NCBI GenBank assembly: GCA_023423775.1
Contig: JAFAEZ010000157.1
Coordinates: forward strand, 1-15,796
DNA length: 15,796 nucleotides
Source of the DNA: Pseudomonadota bacterium
GTDB lineage: Bacteria > Pseudomonadota > Alphaproteobacteria > Sphingomonadales > Sphingomonadaceae
Direction of reading: 5' to 3'
Shown here: piece after piece, positions 15,292-15,796 of the stretch
Layout: the number at the start of each line of letters is the position of its first letter
Position numbering within the stretch: position 1 is the stretch's first letter
The notes under the pieces: generated by a model
The model's input: the letters and a program-made list of their open reading frames with translations, nothing else
What the model was told of the DNA's origin: nothing
The model's database searches: none
Translations under genes and position numbers: made by a program

Positions 15292-15737
15292 ATGCTGATC
15301 GACATAGCGGAATTGGCGCGGCGTTCGGGCGTGCCGGCGTCCACCCTCCGCTTCTATGAAGAGAAAGGGCTGATCGATCCGTCGGCCGGCGCGGCCAGCG
15401 TCGTCTATTCGAGCCCGCCGTGCTCGAACGGCTGGGCCTGATCGCGCTCGGCCAGGCGGCCGGATTCTCGCTCGCCGAGATCGCCGACACTTTCCTCGGC
15501 GGCGGCCGCGGGCAGGTCGATCGCGAGCGCCTGACCGCCAAGGCGGACGAACTCGAGCGGATGATCACGCGATTGACGGCGGTCAGCGGCAGCCTGCGCC
15601 ACGCCGCCATCTGTCCGGAGCCGAGTCACCTGCACTGTCCGAGCTTTCGCCGCCTGCTCGCGCTCGCCCAGTCGGGCGCGCTGCCGCCGCTGGCGCCTTC
15701 GCCGGCCGATCGGCGCCGGTCGCCGCATCGGGACTAG
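15292..15737 (+). pseudogene. MerR-family transcriptional regulator, frameshifted near codon 30
   Basis: The first 30 codons from the ATG at 15292 (GAGG six bases upstream) encode a normal MerR helix-turn-helix start, ending STLRFYEEKGLIDP. The frame then runs out of homology and stops at 15439-15441. The continuation is in another frame: VGRRGQRRLFEPAVLERLGL from 15381, through a dimerisation helix (about 15520-15580), to the TAG at 15735-15737. The two halves join perfectly if one G is added at about 15379-15381 (CCG-TCG to CCG-GTCG). That would restore a protein of about 148 residues, normal for the family. The C-terminal part has two cysteines with intervening histidine (ICPEPSHLHCPSF), a possible metal or redox sensing site. 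The cause may be a real mutation, a sequencing error or, least likely, programmed frameshifting. Confidence 0.82.
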
Positions 15738-15796
15738 CGACGCGCCCGTATCCTGGGTTAGGGAGCCCGCGGGCAACGGACCTCACCCCCCGGGGC

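Noticed and set aside
15765..15774. Perfect palindrome GCCCGCGGGC after the merR-like gene as a possible terminator
   Set aside because: There is no loop and no following T-run. Short GC palindromes are expected by chance in this composition.

Overview
The window is high-GC DNA carrying an ordinary-looking stretch of an alphaproteobacterial chromosome. The best fit is Sphingomonadales (a Sphingomonas or Sphingosinicella relative). Reasons are the very large NAD-dependent glutamate dehydrogenase, the lgt / MidA-family methyltransferase / pgeF cluster, a PHB-type acetoacetyl-CoA reductase paired with a ribbon-helix-helix protein, and a PepSY-type membrane protein. The assignment rests on protein resemblance and gene order, not on a search. 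No rRNA, tRNA, CRISPR array, insertion sequence or prophage gene was seen. Coding density is very high, and the longest gene-free stretch is about 70 bp.

Layout. (1) 2-4420, + strand: NAD-glutamate dehydrogenase, cut off at its 5' end by the window edge. (2) 4442-4478: a compact bidirectional terminator between two converging genes. (3) 4480-11642, - strand, in transcription order: AMP-binding acyl-CoA ligase, single-subunit-type molybdenum hydroxylase with a Tat signal, ferrochelatase hemH, acetoacetyl-CoA reductase phaB, a small ribbon-helix-helix protein, and a PepSY membrane protein. Several neighbours overlap by 1-4 nt (hydroxylase/hemH, phaB/RHH), so parts of this block are probably translationally coupled. 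The 65-bp gap before the PepSY gene holds a Fur-like dyad. (4) 11643-11709: a 67-bp divergent intergenic region. (5) 11710-14388, + strand: lgt, MidA-like methyltransferase and pgeF, overlapping head to tail, a cell-envelope/respiratory-assembly operon. (6) 14385-15221, - strand: a class I SAM methyltransferase whose stop codon interlocks with that of pgeF. (7) 15222-15291: a divergent region with a textbook MerR-type promoter (19-bp spacer filled by an inverted repeat) pointing at the methyltransferase. (8) 15292-15737, + strand: the matching MerR-family regulator, apparently broken by a one-base deletion near codon 30. The last 59 bp (15738-15796) show no gene.

How the parts fit. Most of the window is housekeeping: glutamate catabolism, heme synthesis, lipoprotein maturation, peptidoglycan editing, PHB or fatty-acid metabolism, and iron-linked membrane functions. 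The most distinctive element is the MerR regulator-operator-methyltransferase cassette at the right end, where the operator is well preserved but the regulator reading frame is not. I did not find convincing evidence of a wholly new system.
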